Of a stretch of 32,881 bases of DNA, positions 6,514-13,638 are shown piece by piece. How positions within the stretch are numbered: position 1 is the stretch's first letter; each line of letters starts with the position of its first letter. The position numbers were made by a program, and so were the translations under genes. Source of the stretch: Phyllobacteriaceae bacterium (lineage in GTDB: Bacteria; Pseudomonadota; Alphaproteobacteria; Rhizobiales; Rhizobiaceae). Below the pieces are notes generated by a model that ran no database searches, was not told the origin of the DNA, and saw nothing but the letters and a program-made list of their open reading frames with translations. The stretch covers positions 1 through 32,881 of the forward strand of contig JAMLIH010000034.1 in the NCBI GenBank assembly GCA_023954255.1. The letters are read 5' to 3'.

Positions 6514-8298
6514 TTACTTTTTTCGCGCGGCGACTACGTATGTTCCGGGCGCGGGCGCCAGCGGCGGATAGGTATTACTGCCCGGCTGACGCGCAGGAAC
6601 CATCTTGCCGGAGCGCTCGGACAGCCATTGCGACCAGTGCGGCCACCAGCTTCCGTCGTGATGTTCGGCCGCCTTCTGCCACTGGTCCGGAGCCTCGCAG
6701 GGCGCCTCGTTCAGCCAGTAGCCGTATTTCCCGGCTTCCGGCGGATTGACGATGCCGGCGATGTGGCCGCTTTCGGAAAGCACCATCTGTTTTTCACCCG
6801 ACGTCTTCGACAGGCCGGTAAAAGAGGATTTCCATGGCGCGATGTGGTCGGCCTCGGTTGCGACGGCATAGACCGGCAGATCGATCCTGGTCATGTCTAT
6901 GACCGTGTCATCAATGGTGAACTTGCCCCGGATGAGTTCGTTTTCGGCATAGAGATGGCGCAGGTACTCCTTCGCCATGCGGGCCGGCAGATTGGTCGAA
7001 TCACCATTCCAGAACAGCAGATCGAAAGCCGGCGGCGCCTCGCCCATCATGTAGGAGCGGACGGCCGGTCCGTAAACCAGATCGTTGGCGCGCAGATAGG
7101 AGAACGTCTTCGACATGTAGAAACTGTCGAGAAAGCCGCGCTTGTCGACCTCGTGTTCGATGGCCGCGAGAAAATCGGCATCGATAAATACGCCGAGATC
7201 GCCGGCCTCGGCAAAATCCGTGAGCGTGGTGAAGAAGGTTGCACTCTTGATCCGGTCATCTCCCCTCGCTGCCATCAACGCCAGGGTGATCGTCAAGAGC
7301 GTTCCGCCAATGCAATAGCCGATGGCATTGACCTTCCTGCTGCCGGTGATCTCCAGTACCGCCTCGACTGCGGCGAGGGCACCCTCCTTGACATAGGTAT
7401 CGATGCCGACATCGCGATAGTTCTCGTCCGGATTGACCCAGGAAACCACGAACACCGTATAGCCCTGGGAAACCGCATAGCGGATGAAACTGTTCTTCTC
7501 CTTCAGATCGAGAATGTAGAACTTGTTGATCCATGGCGGGAAAATCACCAGCGGTGTCTTGTAGACCTCCTGCGTTGCCGGCGCATACTGGATCAGCTCG
7601 AACATCCTGTTTCTGAAAACCACCTCTCCGGGAGAGGTGGCTATGTTGCCGCCGACCTCGAACGCCTTGGGGTCGGCCAGCGTGACGGAGAGTTCGCCGT
7701 CATTGGCCTCGAGGTCGCGAACCAGGTTTGCAAGACCGTCGACGAGCGACTGGCCGTTGGTTTCCAGTGCCTTCTCAAGCGCATCGGGATTGGTGCCAAA
7801 GAAGTTCGATGGCGAAAACAGGTCGACCATCTGGCGAGCGAAGAACTGCACCCGCTTCTTGTCCTTGTCATCGATTTCTTCGAGATCGGCGACGGTCTGG
7901 TCGATCATATCGGAGGACAGCAGGTACTGGTCCCGGACAAAGTTGAAATAGGGGTTGCTTTCCCATAACGGATTCTTGAAGCGGCGATCACCGGGTGGCG
8001 GCTTTACCGGATCCTCATCCTTGCCGCCCTCATCGCCGAGAAGCTTCTGGGCATGGCTGAAATTCTCAAGGCTCTTGCGCCAGAACTGCACCTGCTGCTC
8101 GATGATCCGTTCGGGATGCGCCATCATCTCGGCGTAGTAGGCAGCGGCGGCCTTGGCGTAGAGATTGTAACCCGGGCCCTGCATCGCCGGGTCGCTTTCA
8201 CGCCGGTTGGCGATTGCCTTGACCAGACGGACGGTAAGGTCTTCCAGCTCATCCAGATTGGCCTTGAGGACCTGTGGATCGTAAGCAGACTTTTCCAT
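6514..8298 (-). CDS. phaC: class I poly(3-hydroxyalkanoate) synthase
   Basis: The 594-residue enzyme polymerises (R)-3-hydroxyacyl-CoA, typically 3-hydroxybutyryl-CoA, into PHA at the granule surface. It has the PhaC N-terminal domain followed by an alpha/beta-hydrolase core. The lipase-like box is GYCIGG with the nucleophile Cys329, the catalytic Asp is Asp484 (ATEADHIAPW) and the His is His512 (SESGHIAGIVNPP). Typical class I segments such as PPWINKFYILDL and FVVSWVNP are present. Length fits class I and not the shorter class III subunit. The start at 8298 (MEKSAYDPQ) has an excellent GGGAGGTGAT site. An upstream in-frame ATG at 8370 would add 24 unconserved residues. It is divergent from phaZ. 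Confidence 0.96.
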   Translation of the reverse strand: MEKSAYDPQVLKANLDELEDLTVRLVKAIANRRESDPAMQGPGYNLYAKAAAAYYAEMMAHPERIIEQQVQFWRKSLENFSHAQKLLGDEGGKDEDPVKPPPGDRRFKNPLWESNPYFNFVRDQYLLSSDMIDQTVADLEEIDDKDKKRVQFFARQMVDLFSPSNFFGTNPDALEKALETNGQSLVDGLANLVRDLEANDGELSVTLADPKAFEVGGNIATSPGEVVFRNRMFELIQYAPATQEVYKTPLVIFPPWINKFYILDLKEKNSFIRYAVSQGYTVFVVSWVNPDENYRDVGIDTYVKEGALAAVEAVLEITGSRKVNAIGYCIGGTLLTITLALMAARGDDRIKSATFFTTLTDFAEAGDLGVFIDADFLAAIEHEVDKRGFLDSFYMSKTFSYLRANDLVYGPAVRSYMMGEAPPAFDLLFWNGDSTNLPARMAKEYLRHLYAENELIRGKFTIDDTVIDMTRIDLPVYAVATEADHIAPWKSSFTGLSKTSGEKQMVLSESGHIAGIVNPPEAGKYGYWLNEAPCEAPDQWQKAAEHHDGSWWPHWSQWLSERSGKMVPARQPGSNTYPPLAPAPGTYVVAARKK

Positions 8299-8347
8299 GA
8301 TCACCTCCCGTTCCGGATGACTTTCGCCCTCGGGCAGTCCGTCATTG

Positions 8348-8428
8348 AACAGAACTGTTAACGCACCCACTTAAGGATAGGTTGCCCTTGCAGCCTCCCG
8401 GGGGTACAACCCTCGCGAATGTTTGTAC
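8348..8428. promoter_or_regulatory. divergent phaC/phaZ control region
   Basis: This 172-bp gap (8299-8470) must hold promoters for phaC (minus) and phaZ (plus). I see an inverted repeat GTACAA (8404-8409) and TTGTAC (8423-8428) and a small dyad AACAG-AA-CTGTT (8348-8359). No promoter hexamers stand out on either strand, and I see no good match to the phaP-type TGC palindrome. Confidence 0.3.
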
Positions 8429-8470
8429 GGTTGAATCATATCGGCTTCAAGACAACTAAAGGGGCATTCG

Positions 8471-9706
8471 ATGGCCAATCCGTATACCTATACCGGCTAT
8501 GACGCGACCGAATCGGCACGGCTTGCCAGCCTGTGGGTTGCTGCAACAGCGAAGACCTTCTGGAAAAGCCCCGCTTTCGGGCTGTCGCCAAACCCGCTGC
8601 CGGCAGCCTTTGCCGCCTGGGGCGAGGTGAGCGAACGCGCCATCCAGCGCCTGACGGTAAAACCCGACTGGGGCATTACCTCGGTGGTCAGCGGCGGGCG
8701 CGATTGTCTGGTTTCCGTCGAAACGGTCAGGAAACTGCCCTTCGGACGGCTGCTGGAATTCAAGGTCAAGCGCCCGGCGAAAAGCCGGCCCAAGGTAATG
8801 CTGATCGCACCGATGTCCGGCCACTATGCGACGCTGTTGCGCAACACCGTCATCAGCCTGCTGCCCGATTGCGACGTGCTGATCACCGAATGGCGCAATG
8901 CCCGCAACGTGCCGGTGTCGCAGGGCAAGTTCGATGTCGAGGATTTCACCAAGCATCTGGTCGACTTCTTCAAGGTATCCGGACCGCAAACCCATGTGAT
9001 TGCCGTTTGCCAGCCGGTTCCGTTGACGCTGGCCGCTGTCGGCTGGCTTGCCGAGCACGAGCCTGCAGCCCAGCCGGCCTCCATGACACTGATCGGCGGG
9101 CCGGTCGATCCGGATGCCAACCGCACAGAGGTTACGGACTTCGGCAGCCGGGTCACCATGGGCCAGCTCGAGCATTCGGTCATTCAGACCGTCGGCGTCA
9201 ATTATCCCGGTGTCGGCCGCAAGGTTTATCCGGGAAGCATGCAGCTGTTCTCCTTCATGGCGATGAACTGGGACAAGCATGCCAAGGCCTTTGCCAACCA
9301 GATCATCCGCACCGTGCGTGGCGAAGCCGGCGATCTCGACCGGCACAATACGTTTTATGACGAATACCTGGCCGTCATGGACATGCCGGCGGAATTCTAT
9401 CTCTCCACGGTGGAACGCGTCTTCAAGGGCCGCGAAATCGCCCGCAACGATTTCGCCATCGACGGCAAAAAGGTCGACATGAGGAAGATCACCTCGGTTC
9501 CGACCAAGATCGTCGAAGGCGGGCGTGACGACATTTCCGCACCCGGACAATGCGCGGCCGCACTCAAGGTCCTCAGCGGACTTCCGGACGAGATGAAAGC
9601 CCATCACCTGGAGCCCGATGCCGGCCACTACGGCATTTTCTCGGGCAAGGCATGGCACGAAAACATTCGTCCGGTCGTGCTGGAGTTCATCGGCAAGCAC
9701 AGCTGA
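8471..9706 (+). CDS. phaZ: intracellular polyhydroxyalkanoate depolymerase
   Basis: The 411-residue protein matches the intracellular PHB depolymerase family (PhaZa1-like), which cuts stored polymer at the granule and lacks a secretion signal. The nucleophile is Cys180 in VCQPVP, the position where Ralstonia PhaZa1 also uses a Cys in place of the lipase Ser. The acid is Asp353 or Asp354 in GGRDDISAPGQC, and the His is His386 in AGHYGIFSG. The N-terminus (MANPYTYTGYDATESAR) begins directly at the start, with AAAGGGG about 6-10 nt upstream. It is divergent from phaC and upstream of phaB, with a hairpin between them. Synthesis and mobilisation therefore share one locus. Confidence 0.93.
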   Translation: MANPYTYTGYDATESARLASLWVAATAKTFWKSPAFGLSPNPLPAAFAAWGEVSERAIQRLTVKPDWGITSVVSGGRDCLVSVETVRKLPFGRLLEFKVKRPAKSRPKVMLIAPMSGHYATLLRNTVISLLPDCDVLITEWRNARNVPVSQGKFDVEDFTKHLVDFFKVSGPQTHVIAVCQPVPLTLAAVGWLAEHEPAAQPASMTLIGGPVDPDANRTEVTDFGSRVTMGQLEHSVIQTVGVNYPGVGRKVYPGSMQLFSFMAMNWDKHAKAFANQIIRTVRGEAGDLDRHNTFYDEYLAVMDMPAEFYLSTVERVFKGREIARNDFAIDGKKVDMRKITSVPTKIVEGGRDDISAPGQCAAALKVLSGLPDEMKAHHLEPDAGHYGIFSGKAWHENIRPVVLEFIGKHS

Positions 9707-9746
9707 GCGGCGCCTTCCCCTGGGCTGATCCGCCAACCTGACTGCC

Positions 9747-9770
9747 CCGATCCGCCCACCGGCGGATCGG
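9747..9770 (+). terminator. stem-loop after phaZ
   Basis: A perfect 10-bp inverted repeat, CCGATCCGCC (9747-9756) and GGCGGATCGG (9761-9770), with a 4-nt loop lies 40 bp past the phaZ stop. There is no T-run after it, so it is a weak or rho-assisted terminator or an mRNA-stabilising hairpin. Confidence 0.5.
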
Positions 9771-9790
9771 CGCTGCACCATACAATTGTC

Positions 9791-9831
9791 TTGTTTTCCA
9801 GTGTCATCTTCATGTTGTATGAAGAATGACA
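9791..9831 (+). promoter_or_regulatory. imperfect inverted repeat and possible promoter upstream of phaB
   Basis: TGTCATCTTCAT (9802-9813) and ATGAAGAATGACA (9819-9831) form a 12-bp inverted repeat with one bulged base and a 5-nt loop. A possible promoter, TTGTTT (9791-9796) with TTGTAT 18 nt later (9815-9820), overlaps it. The phaB start is about 50 bp further on. This suggests that phaB has its own regulated promoter. Only the symmetry is directly seen. Confidence 0.4.
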
Positions 9832-9878
9832 GGCGGGAGGAGCACGCCTGAGCCTCAGTACTGTAGAAAGGGAGAACC

Positions 9879-10604
9879 ATGAAAAAACGCACGGCGGTCG
9901 TAACCGGTGGAACACGCGGGATTGGACGCGGGATTTGCGAGCTTTTGAAGGAGGAGGGCTACGATGTCGTGGCCGGATATGCAGGCAACGAGGAGGCCGC
10001 TGCAAAGTTCTCCGAGGAAACCGGCATCGAAACCCACAAATGGGACGTATCCGATTTCAACGCCTGCCAGGAAGCGATCGAGGCGATCTCCGCTTCCCAC
10101 GGCAATCCGACCATCCTGGTGAACAATGCGGGCATCACCCGTGACGGCACGCTGAAGCGGATGAGCTATGACGACTGGATGAGCGTCATCCAGACAAACC
10201 TCACCTCGGTATTCAACATGTGCAAGGGAACATGGGCGCACATGGTGGAGGAGAATTTCGGCCGCATCGTCAACATTTCGTCGGTCAACGGGCAGGCAGG
10301 CCAATACGGGCAGGTCAACTACTGCGCGGCCAAGGCGGGCGTCATCGGCATGACAAAGGCGCTGGCGCAGGAAGGTGCGCGGTTCAACATCACGGCAAAT
10401 ACCGTCGCTCCCGGCTATGTGGCTACCGACATGGTGGCTGCGGTGCCGGAAAACATCCTGGAAAAGATCGTCGCCACCATTCCCGTCGGCCGGCTGGGGG
10501 ATGCCAGCGAAATCGCCCGGGCGGTCTGGTTCCTTTGCCGCGAGGATTCGAAGTTCGTTACCGGGTCGACCATTTCGATCAATGGCGGCCAGCACATGTA
10601 CTGA
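9879..10604 (+). CDS. phaB: acetoacetyl-CoA reductase (SDR family)
   Basis: The 241-residue short-chain dehydrogenase reduces acetoacetyl-CoA to (R)-3-hydroxybutyryl-CoA with NADPH, supplying monomer for PhaC. The Rossmann motif is VTGGTRGIGRG at the N-terminus, NNAGITRDG follows, and the catalytic residues are Ser135, Tyr148 and Lys152 (NISSVNGQ and NYCAAKAG). The C-terminal SINGGQHMY is typical of PhaB. The GQYGQVNYCAAK context and the neighbouring phaZ and phaC favour PhaB over FabG, which is nearly identical in fold. GGGAGAACC precedes the ATG at good spacing. The usual partner phaA is not adjacent. A strong terminator follows. Confidence 0.92.
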   Translation: MKKRTAVVTGGTRGIGRGICELLKEEGYDVVAGYAGNEEAAAKFSEETGIETHKWDVSDFNACQEAIEAISASHGNPTILVNNAGITRDGTLKRMSYDDWMSVIQTNLTSVFNMCKGTWAHMVEENFGRIVNISSVNGQAGQYGQVNYCAAKAGVIGMTKALAQEGARFNITANTVAPGYVATDMVAAVPENILEKIVATIPVGRLGDASEIARAVWFLCREDSKFVTGSTISINGGQHMY

Positions 10605-10626
10605 TCGCGTTTTCGACGGATCATCG

Positions 10627-10653
10627 AAGGGCGGCCCGGTGGCCGTCCTTTTT
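10627..10653 (+). terminator. rho-independent terminator of phaB
   Basis: GGGCGGCC (10629-10636) pairs with GGCCGTCC (10641-10648), with one G-U pair and a CGGT loop, and is followed by TTTTT (10649-10653). It lies between the convergent phaB and tdh and overlaps the tdh stop by one base. Confidence 0.87.
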
Positions 10654-11690
10654 CAATTCCAGTCCAGCACGACCTTGCCGGCATCACCGGCGCGCATGGC
10701 GGAAAAGCCTTCCGCAAAGTCGTCGATCTTCAGGCGATGGGTGATCAGCGGCGCCAGATCGAGCCCGCCCTGCACCAGGGCAATCATCTTGTACCAGGTC
10801 TCGAACATCTCCCTCCCGTAGATGCCCTTGATGTTGAGCATCTTGAAGATCACCTCGTGCCAGTCGATTTCGAACCCCTTGGGCGCGATGCCGAGCAAGG
10901 CGACCTTGCCGCCATTGTTCATGGTGTGGATCATGTCGCGCAAAGCCGCCGGCGCGCCGGACATTTCGAGGCCGACATCGAACCCCTCCTTCATGCCGAT
11001 GCGCTTCATGACGCTTTCAAGGTCTTCCTTCGAGGCGTCGACCACGTAGCGGACGCCGAGTTTCCTCGCCAGATCGAGCCGGTAGGCGTTGATGTCGGTG
11101 ATCACCACCTTGCGGGCACCGGCTCTTGCCGCCACCAGTGCACCCATGATGCCGATGGGGCCTGCGCCGGTAACCAGCACGTCCTCGCCCACCAGATCGA
11201 AAGAGAGCGCCGTGTGCACCGCATTGCCGAAAGGATCGAAGATCGCGGCGATCTCGTCGCTGACATCGCCGGGGATCGGGACGACGTTTTCCTGCGGCAG
11301 GCAGACATATTCCGCAAAACTGCCCGGCCGGTTGACGCCAACGCCTTTGGTGTTGCGGCACAAATGTCCCCGTCCGGCACGGCAGTTGCGGCAGGTGCCG
11401 CAGACGATGTGCCCTTCGCCGGAAACACGCTGGCCTTTTTCGTAGCGGGTGACGGCGCTGCCGAGGTCGGCGATCTCGCCGCAGAATTCGTGGCCTGTCA
11501 CCATCGGCACCGGAACCGTGGAGGCAGCCCATTCATCCCAGTTCCAGATGTGGACATCGGTGCCGCAAATGGCCGACTTGTTGACCTTGATCAGCACATC
11601 GGTGGGGCCGGGTTCGGGAACCGGCACGGTCTCCATCCACAGGCCCGGCTCCGGGCGGCTTTTGACCAGCGCACGCATGCCGTTCTTCAT
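10653..11690 (-). CDS. tdh: L-threonine 3-dehydrogenase
   Basis: The 345-residue zinc-dependent medium-chain dehydrogenase oxidises L-threonine to 2-amino-3-ketobutyrate with NAD+. Catalytic zinc ligands are Cys42 ([12 protein letters not shown]) and His67-Glu68 (TGHEF). The structural zinc loop has Cys97, Cys100, Cys103 and Cys111. The nucleotide-binding motif [10 protein letters not shown] lies near residue 174. [13 protein letters not shown] is characteristic of Tdh among the MDR enzymes. The start ATG at 11690 shares its A with the TGA stop of kbl, so the two genes are translationally coupled. The product is unstable, and the kbl enzyme cleaves it at once, hence the tight coupling. Confidence 0.96.
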   Translation of the reverse strand: MKNGMRALVKSRPEPGLWMETVPVPEPGPTDVLIKVNKSAICGTDVHIWNWDEWAASTVPVPMVTGHEFCGEIADLGSAVTRYEKGQRVSGEGHIVCGTCRNCRAGRGHLCRNTKGVGVNRPGSFAEYVCLPQENVVPIPGDVSDEIAAIFDPFGNAVHTALSFDLVGEDVLVTGAGPIGIMGALVAARAGARKVVITDINAYRLDLARKLGVRYVVDASKEDLESVMKRIGMKEGFDVGLEMSGAPAALRDMIHTMNNGGKVALLGIAPKGFEIDWHEVIFKMLNIKGIYGREMFETWYKMIALVQGGLDLAPLITHRLKIDDFAEGFSAMRAGDAGKVVLDWN

Positions 11691-12901
11691 CAGATGATCC
11701 CCATTTCGCGACCGGCTTCCGAGAAGGCTTCAATGGCACGGTCGAGTTCGTCCAGACTGTGAGCCGCCGACATCTGGGTGCGGATACGATCCTTGCCCAT
11801 GGGCACGACGGGATAGGAAAAGGCGGTGACATAGACACCCTTCTCATCCAGCCGGGCGGCCAGTTCCTGGGCAATTTTCGGATCGCCCAGCATCACCGGG
11901 ATGATCGGGTGGGAGCCCGGAAGGAGTTTGAAGCCGGCTGCCGCCATGTGTTTTCTGAAATACTCTGTATTGCGCCGCAGGGTCAGCACCAGCGAATTGT
12001 CCTTTTCCAGCATGTCGAGGACGGCAAGCGACGTCGCTGCGATGACCGGGGCCAGCGTGTTGGAAAACAGATAGGGCCGCGAACGCTGTCTGAGCCACTC
12101 GACGACCTCTGCGGATGCTGCCGTGTAGCCGCCGGAGGCGCCGCCCAGCGCCTTGCCGAGCGTGCCGGTGATGATGTCCACCCGACCCATGACCCCGCAA
12201 TGTTCGTGGGTTCCGCGGCCGCGTTCGCCCATGAAACCGACGGCATGGCTGTCGTCGACCATCACCATGGCATCGTGCTTTTCGGCGAGATCGCAGATTT
12301 CCTCCAGCCGGGCGATGTAGCCGTCCATGGAGAAGACGCCATCGGTGGCAATCAGCCGGAAGCGGCAATCGGCGGCTTCCGCCAGTTTCGCCTCCAGATC
12401 CGCCATGTCGGAATTGGCATAACGCAGCCGTTTCGCCTTGCAAAGGCGGACGCCATCGATGATCGAGGCATGGTTGAGGGCGTCGGAAATGATCGCATCT
12501 TCCGGCCGCAGCAAGGTTTCGAACAGGCCGGTATTGGCATCGAAACAGGACGAGTAGAGGATCGCGTCCTCCATGCCGAGAAAGGCGGCGATGCGGGCTT
12601 CCAGTTCCTTGTGCTCTTCCTGGGTGCCGCAGATGAAGCGCACCGAGGACATGCCGTAGCCGTATCGTTCGAGCGCTACCCTGCCTTTTTCCACCAGTTC
12701 CGGATGGCCTGAAAGACCGAGATAGTTGTTGGCGCACAGGTTGATGACCTGCCGCCCGCCGGCAAGCTCCACGCTGCCGGCCTGGGGCGAGGTGATGATC
12801 CGCTCGTTCTTGAACAGGCCGGCCTCCCTGAGCCCGTCCAGTTCACCGGACAGCATTCGGGAAAAACGGGAGCCGGCCCCGGATTTGTCAGCAGCAGACA
12901 T
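11690..12901 (-). CDS. kbl: glycine C-acetyltransferase (2-amino-3-ketobutyrate CoA ligase)
   Basis: The 403-residue PLP enzyme of the alpha-oxoamine synthase family cleaves 2-amino-3-ketobutyrate with CoA to glycine and acetyl-CoA. The PLP lysine is Lys250 in [14 protein letters not shown], and Asp216 to His219 ([11 protein letters not shown]) contacts the cofactor. [16 protein letters not shown] near residues 53-68 is the family N-terminal signature. The partner gene tdh directly downstream separates Kbl from the related BioF, HemA and Spt enzymes. The start at 12901 (MSAADKSG) has only a weak GGAGGCC-like stretch. The gene is divergent from the coxG-like gene, and TATAAG near 12980 on the minus strand could be its -10. 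Confidence 0.96.
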   Translation of the reverse strand: MSAADKSGAGSRFSRMLSGELDGLREAGLFKNERIITSPQAGSVELAGGRQVINLCANNYLGLSGHPELVEKGRVALERYGYGMSSVRFICGTQEEHKELEARIAAFLGMEDAILYSSCFDANTGLFETLLRPEDAIISDALNHASIIDGVRLCKAKRLRYANSDMADLEAKLAEAADCRFRLIATDGVFSMDGYIARLEEICDLAEKHDAMVMVDDSHAVGFMGERGRGTHEHCGVMGRVDIITGTLGKALGGASGGYTAASAEVVEWLRQRSRPYLFSNTLAPVIAATSLAVLDMLEKDNSLVLTLRRNTEYFRKHMAAAGFKLLPGSHPIIPVMLGDPKIAQELAARLDEKGVYVTAFSYPVVPMGKDRIRTQMSAAHSLDELDRAIEAFSEAGREMGII

Positions 12902-13017
12902 CTGCGGTGGCCTCCCCTTGTCTGGCGATCACGCATGGTTTGGCAATCACGCGCGCAAACTCCCTTTCCGCAAGGTCTTATAGCATCAACGCACAGCGTG
13001 GCACGAACCGCTTTCAA

Positions 13018-13045
13018 TTGACACGATTTGCTGCTTCGCTATCAA
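13018..13045 (+). promoter_or_regulatory. candidate promoter of the coxG-like gene
   Basis: TTGACA (13018-13023) and TATCAA (13040-13045) are separated by 16 nt, giving a consensus -35 and a fair -10. The coxG-like ATG lies 42 nt further on. Confidence 0.5.
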
Positions 13046-13087
13046 GAGCGAATGTGGCTGCCTTTCAGGCAAGAGGAGAAATTCAGC

Positions 13088-13531
13088 ATGAATATGTCGG
13101 GCGAGCAGCGGATTGAAGCCAGTGTGGAGCGAGTCTGGGAAGCACTGAACGATCCTGAAGTCCTCAAGGCATCCATTCCGGGATGCGAGAGCCTGGAAAA
13201 AAAGTCCGATACCGAAATGACGGCCACTGTCACGCTGAAAATCGGACCTGTGAAAGCCAAGTTCAACGGAGAGGTCGAACTGAAGAACCTCAACCCGCCC
13301 TATTCCTATACCATCGCCGGTGAGGGCAAGGGCGGGATTGCCGGGTTTGCCAAGGGCGGCGCGGATGTGACGCTGGCAGAAGATGGCGGCGCCACCGTGC
13401 TGACCTATACGGCAAAGGCCGACGTGGGCGGAAAGATCGCCCAGCTCGGCAGCCGGCTCATCGATTCGACATCGAAGAAGCTGGCCGGTGAATTCTTCAA
13501 GAAGTTCGGCAAGATCGTCGAAAAAGGCTGA
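13088..13531 (+). CDS. CoxG-like SRPBCC/START-domain protein
   Basis: The 147-residue protein matches the CO dehydrogenase subunit G (CoxG) family, a hydrophobic-cavity SRPBCC fold. The N-terminus shows the family pattern ERVWEALNDPEVLKASIPGCESLEK, then KIGPVKAKFNGEVELKNLNPP, then the Gly-rich GEGKGGIAGFAKGGADVTL. It ends in a helix (LAGEFFKKFGKIVEKG). In Oligotropha CoxG is linked to membrane anchoring of CO dehydrogenase, but coxMSL are absent here, so this is an orphan copy whose ligand and role are unknown. I chose the ATG at 13088 because AGAGGAG lies about 9 nt upstream. An in-frame ATG at 13028 would overlap the promoter. Confidence 0.85.
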   Translation: MNMSGEQRIEASVERVWEALNDPEVLKASIPGCESLEKKSDTEMTATVTLKIGPVKAKFNGEVELKNLNPPYSYTIAGEGKGGIAGFAKGGADVTLAEDGGATVLTYTAKADVGGKIAQLGSRLIDSTSKKLAGEFFKKFGKIVEKG

Positions 13532-13533
13532 CT

Positions 13534-13636
13534 AGACCGTTTCACCTTTAGGTGTAAACGGATGGCTTCAACAAGCTACTGAATTCATTTACGCATTTCG
13601 ATTTTTCCGATTCCGTCAAAATCGAAATTGCTCTAA
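13534..13636. repeat. composite inverted-repeat element, likely bidirectional terminator or dispersed intergenic repeat
   Basis: It has two hairpins. One is CCGTTTCACCT (13537-13547) with AGGTGTAAACGG (13550-13561), 11 pairs with one bulged T. The other is ATTTCGATTTT (13595-13605) with AAAATCGAAAT (13618-13628), 11 pairs and a 12-nt loop. The element is AT-richer than its surroundings, starts with CTAGA and ends with CTCTAAG, and lies between the convergent coxG-like and penicillin-binding-protein genes. The layout resembles the palindromic intergenic repeats that are common in Rhizobiales genomes, but the copy number cannot be judged from one window. Confidence 0.6.
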
Positions 13637-13638
13637 GA

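Noticed and set aside
6628-7968. A 446-codon plus-strand open frame opposite phaC
   Set aside because: It lies wholly inside phaC, whose catalytic triad and family motifs are intact on the other strand, and has no recognisable domain.
8456-9892. A 478-codon minus-strand open frame opposite phaZ
   Set aside because: It is a shadow of phaZ, and runs across the phaZ-phaB hairpin. There is no ribosome site or known motif.
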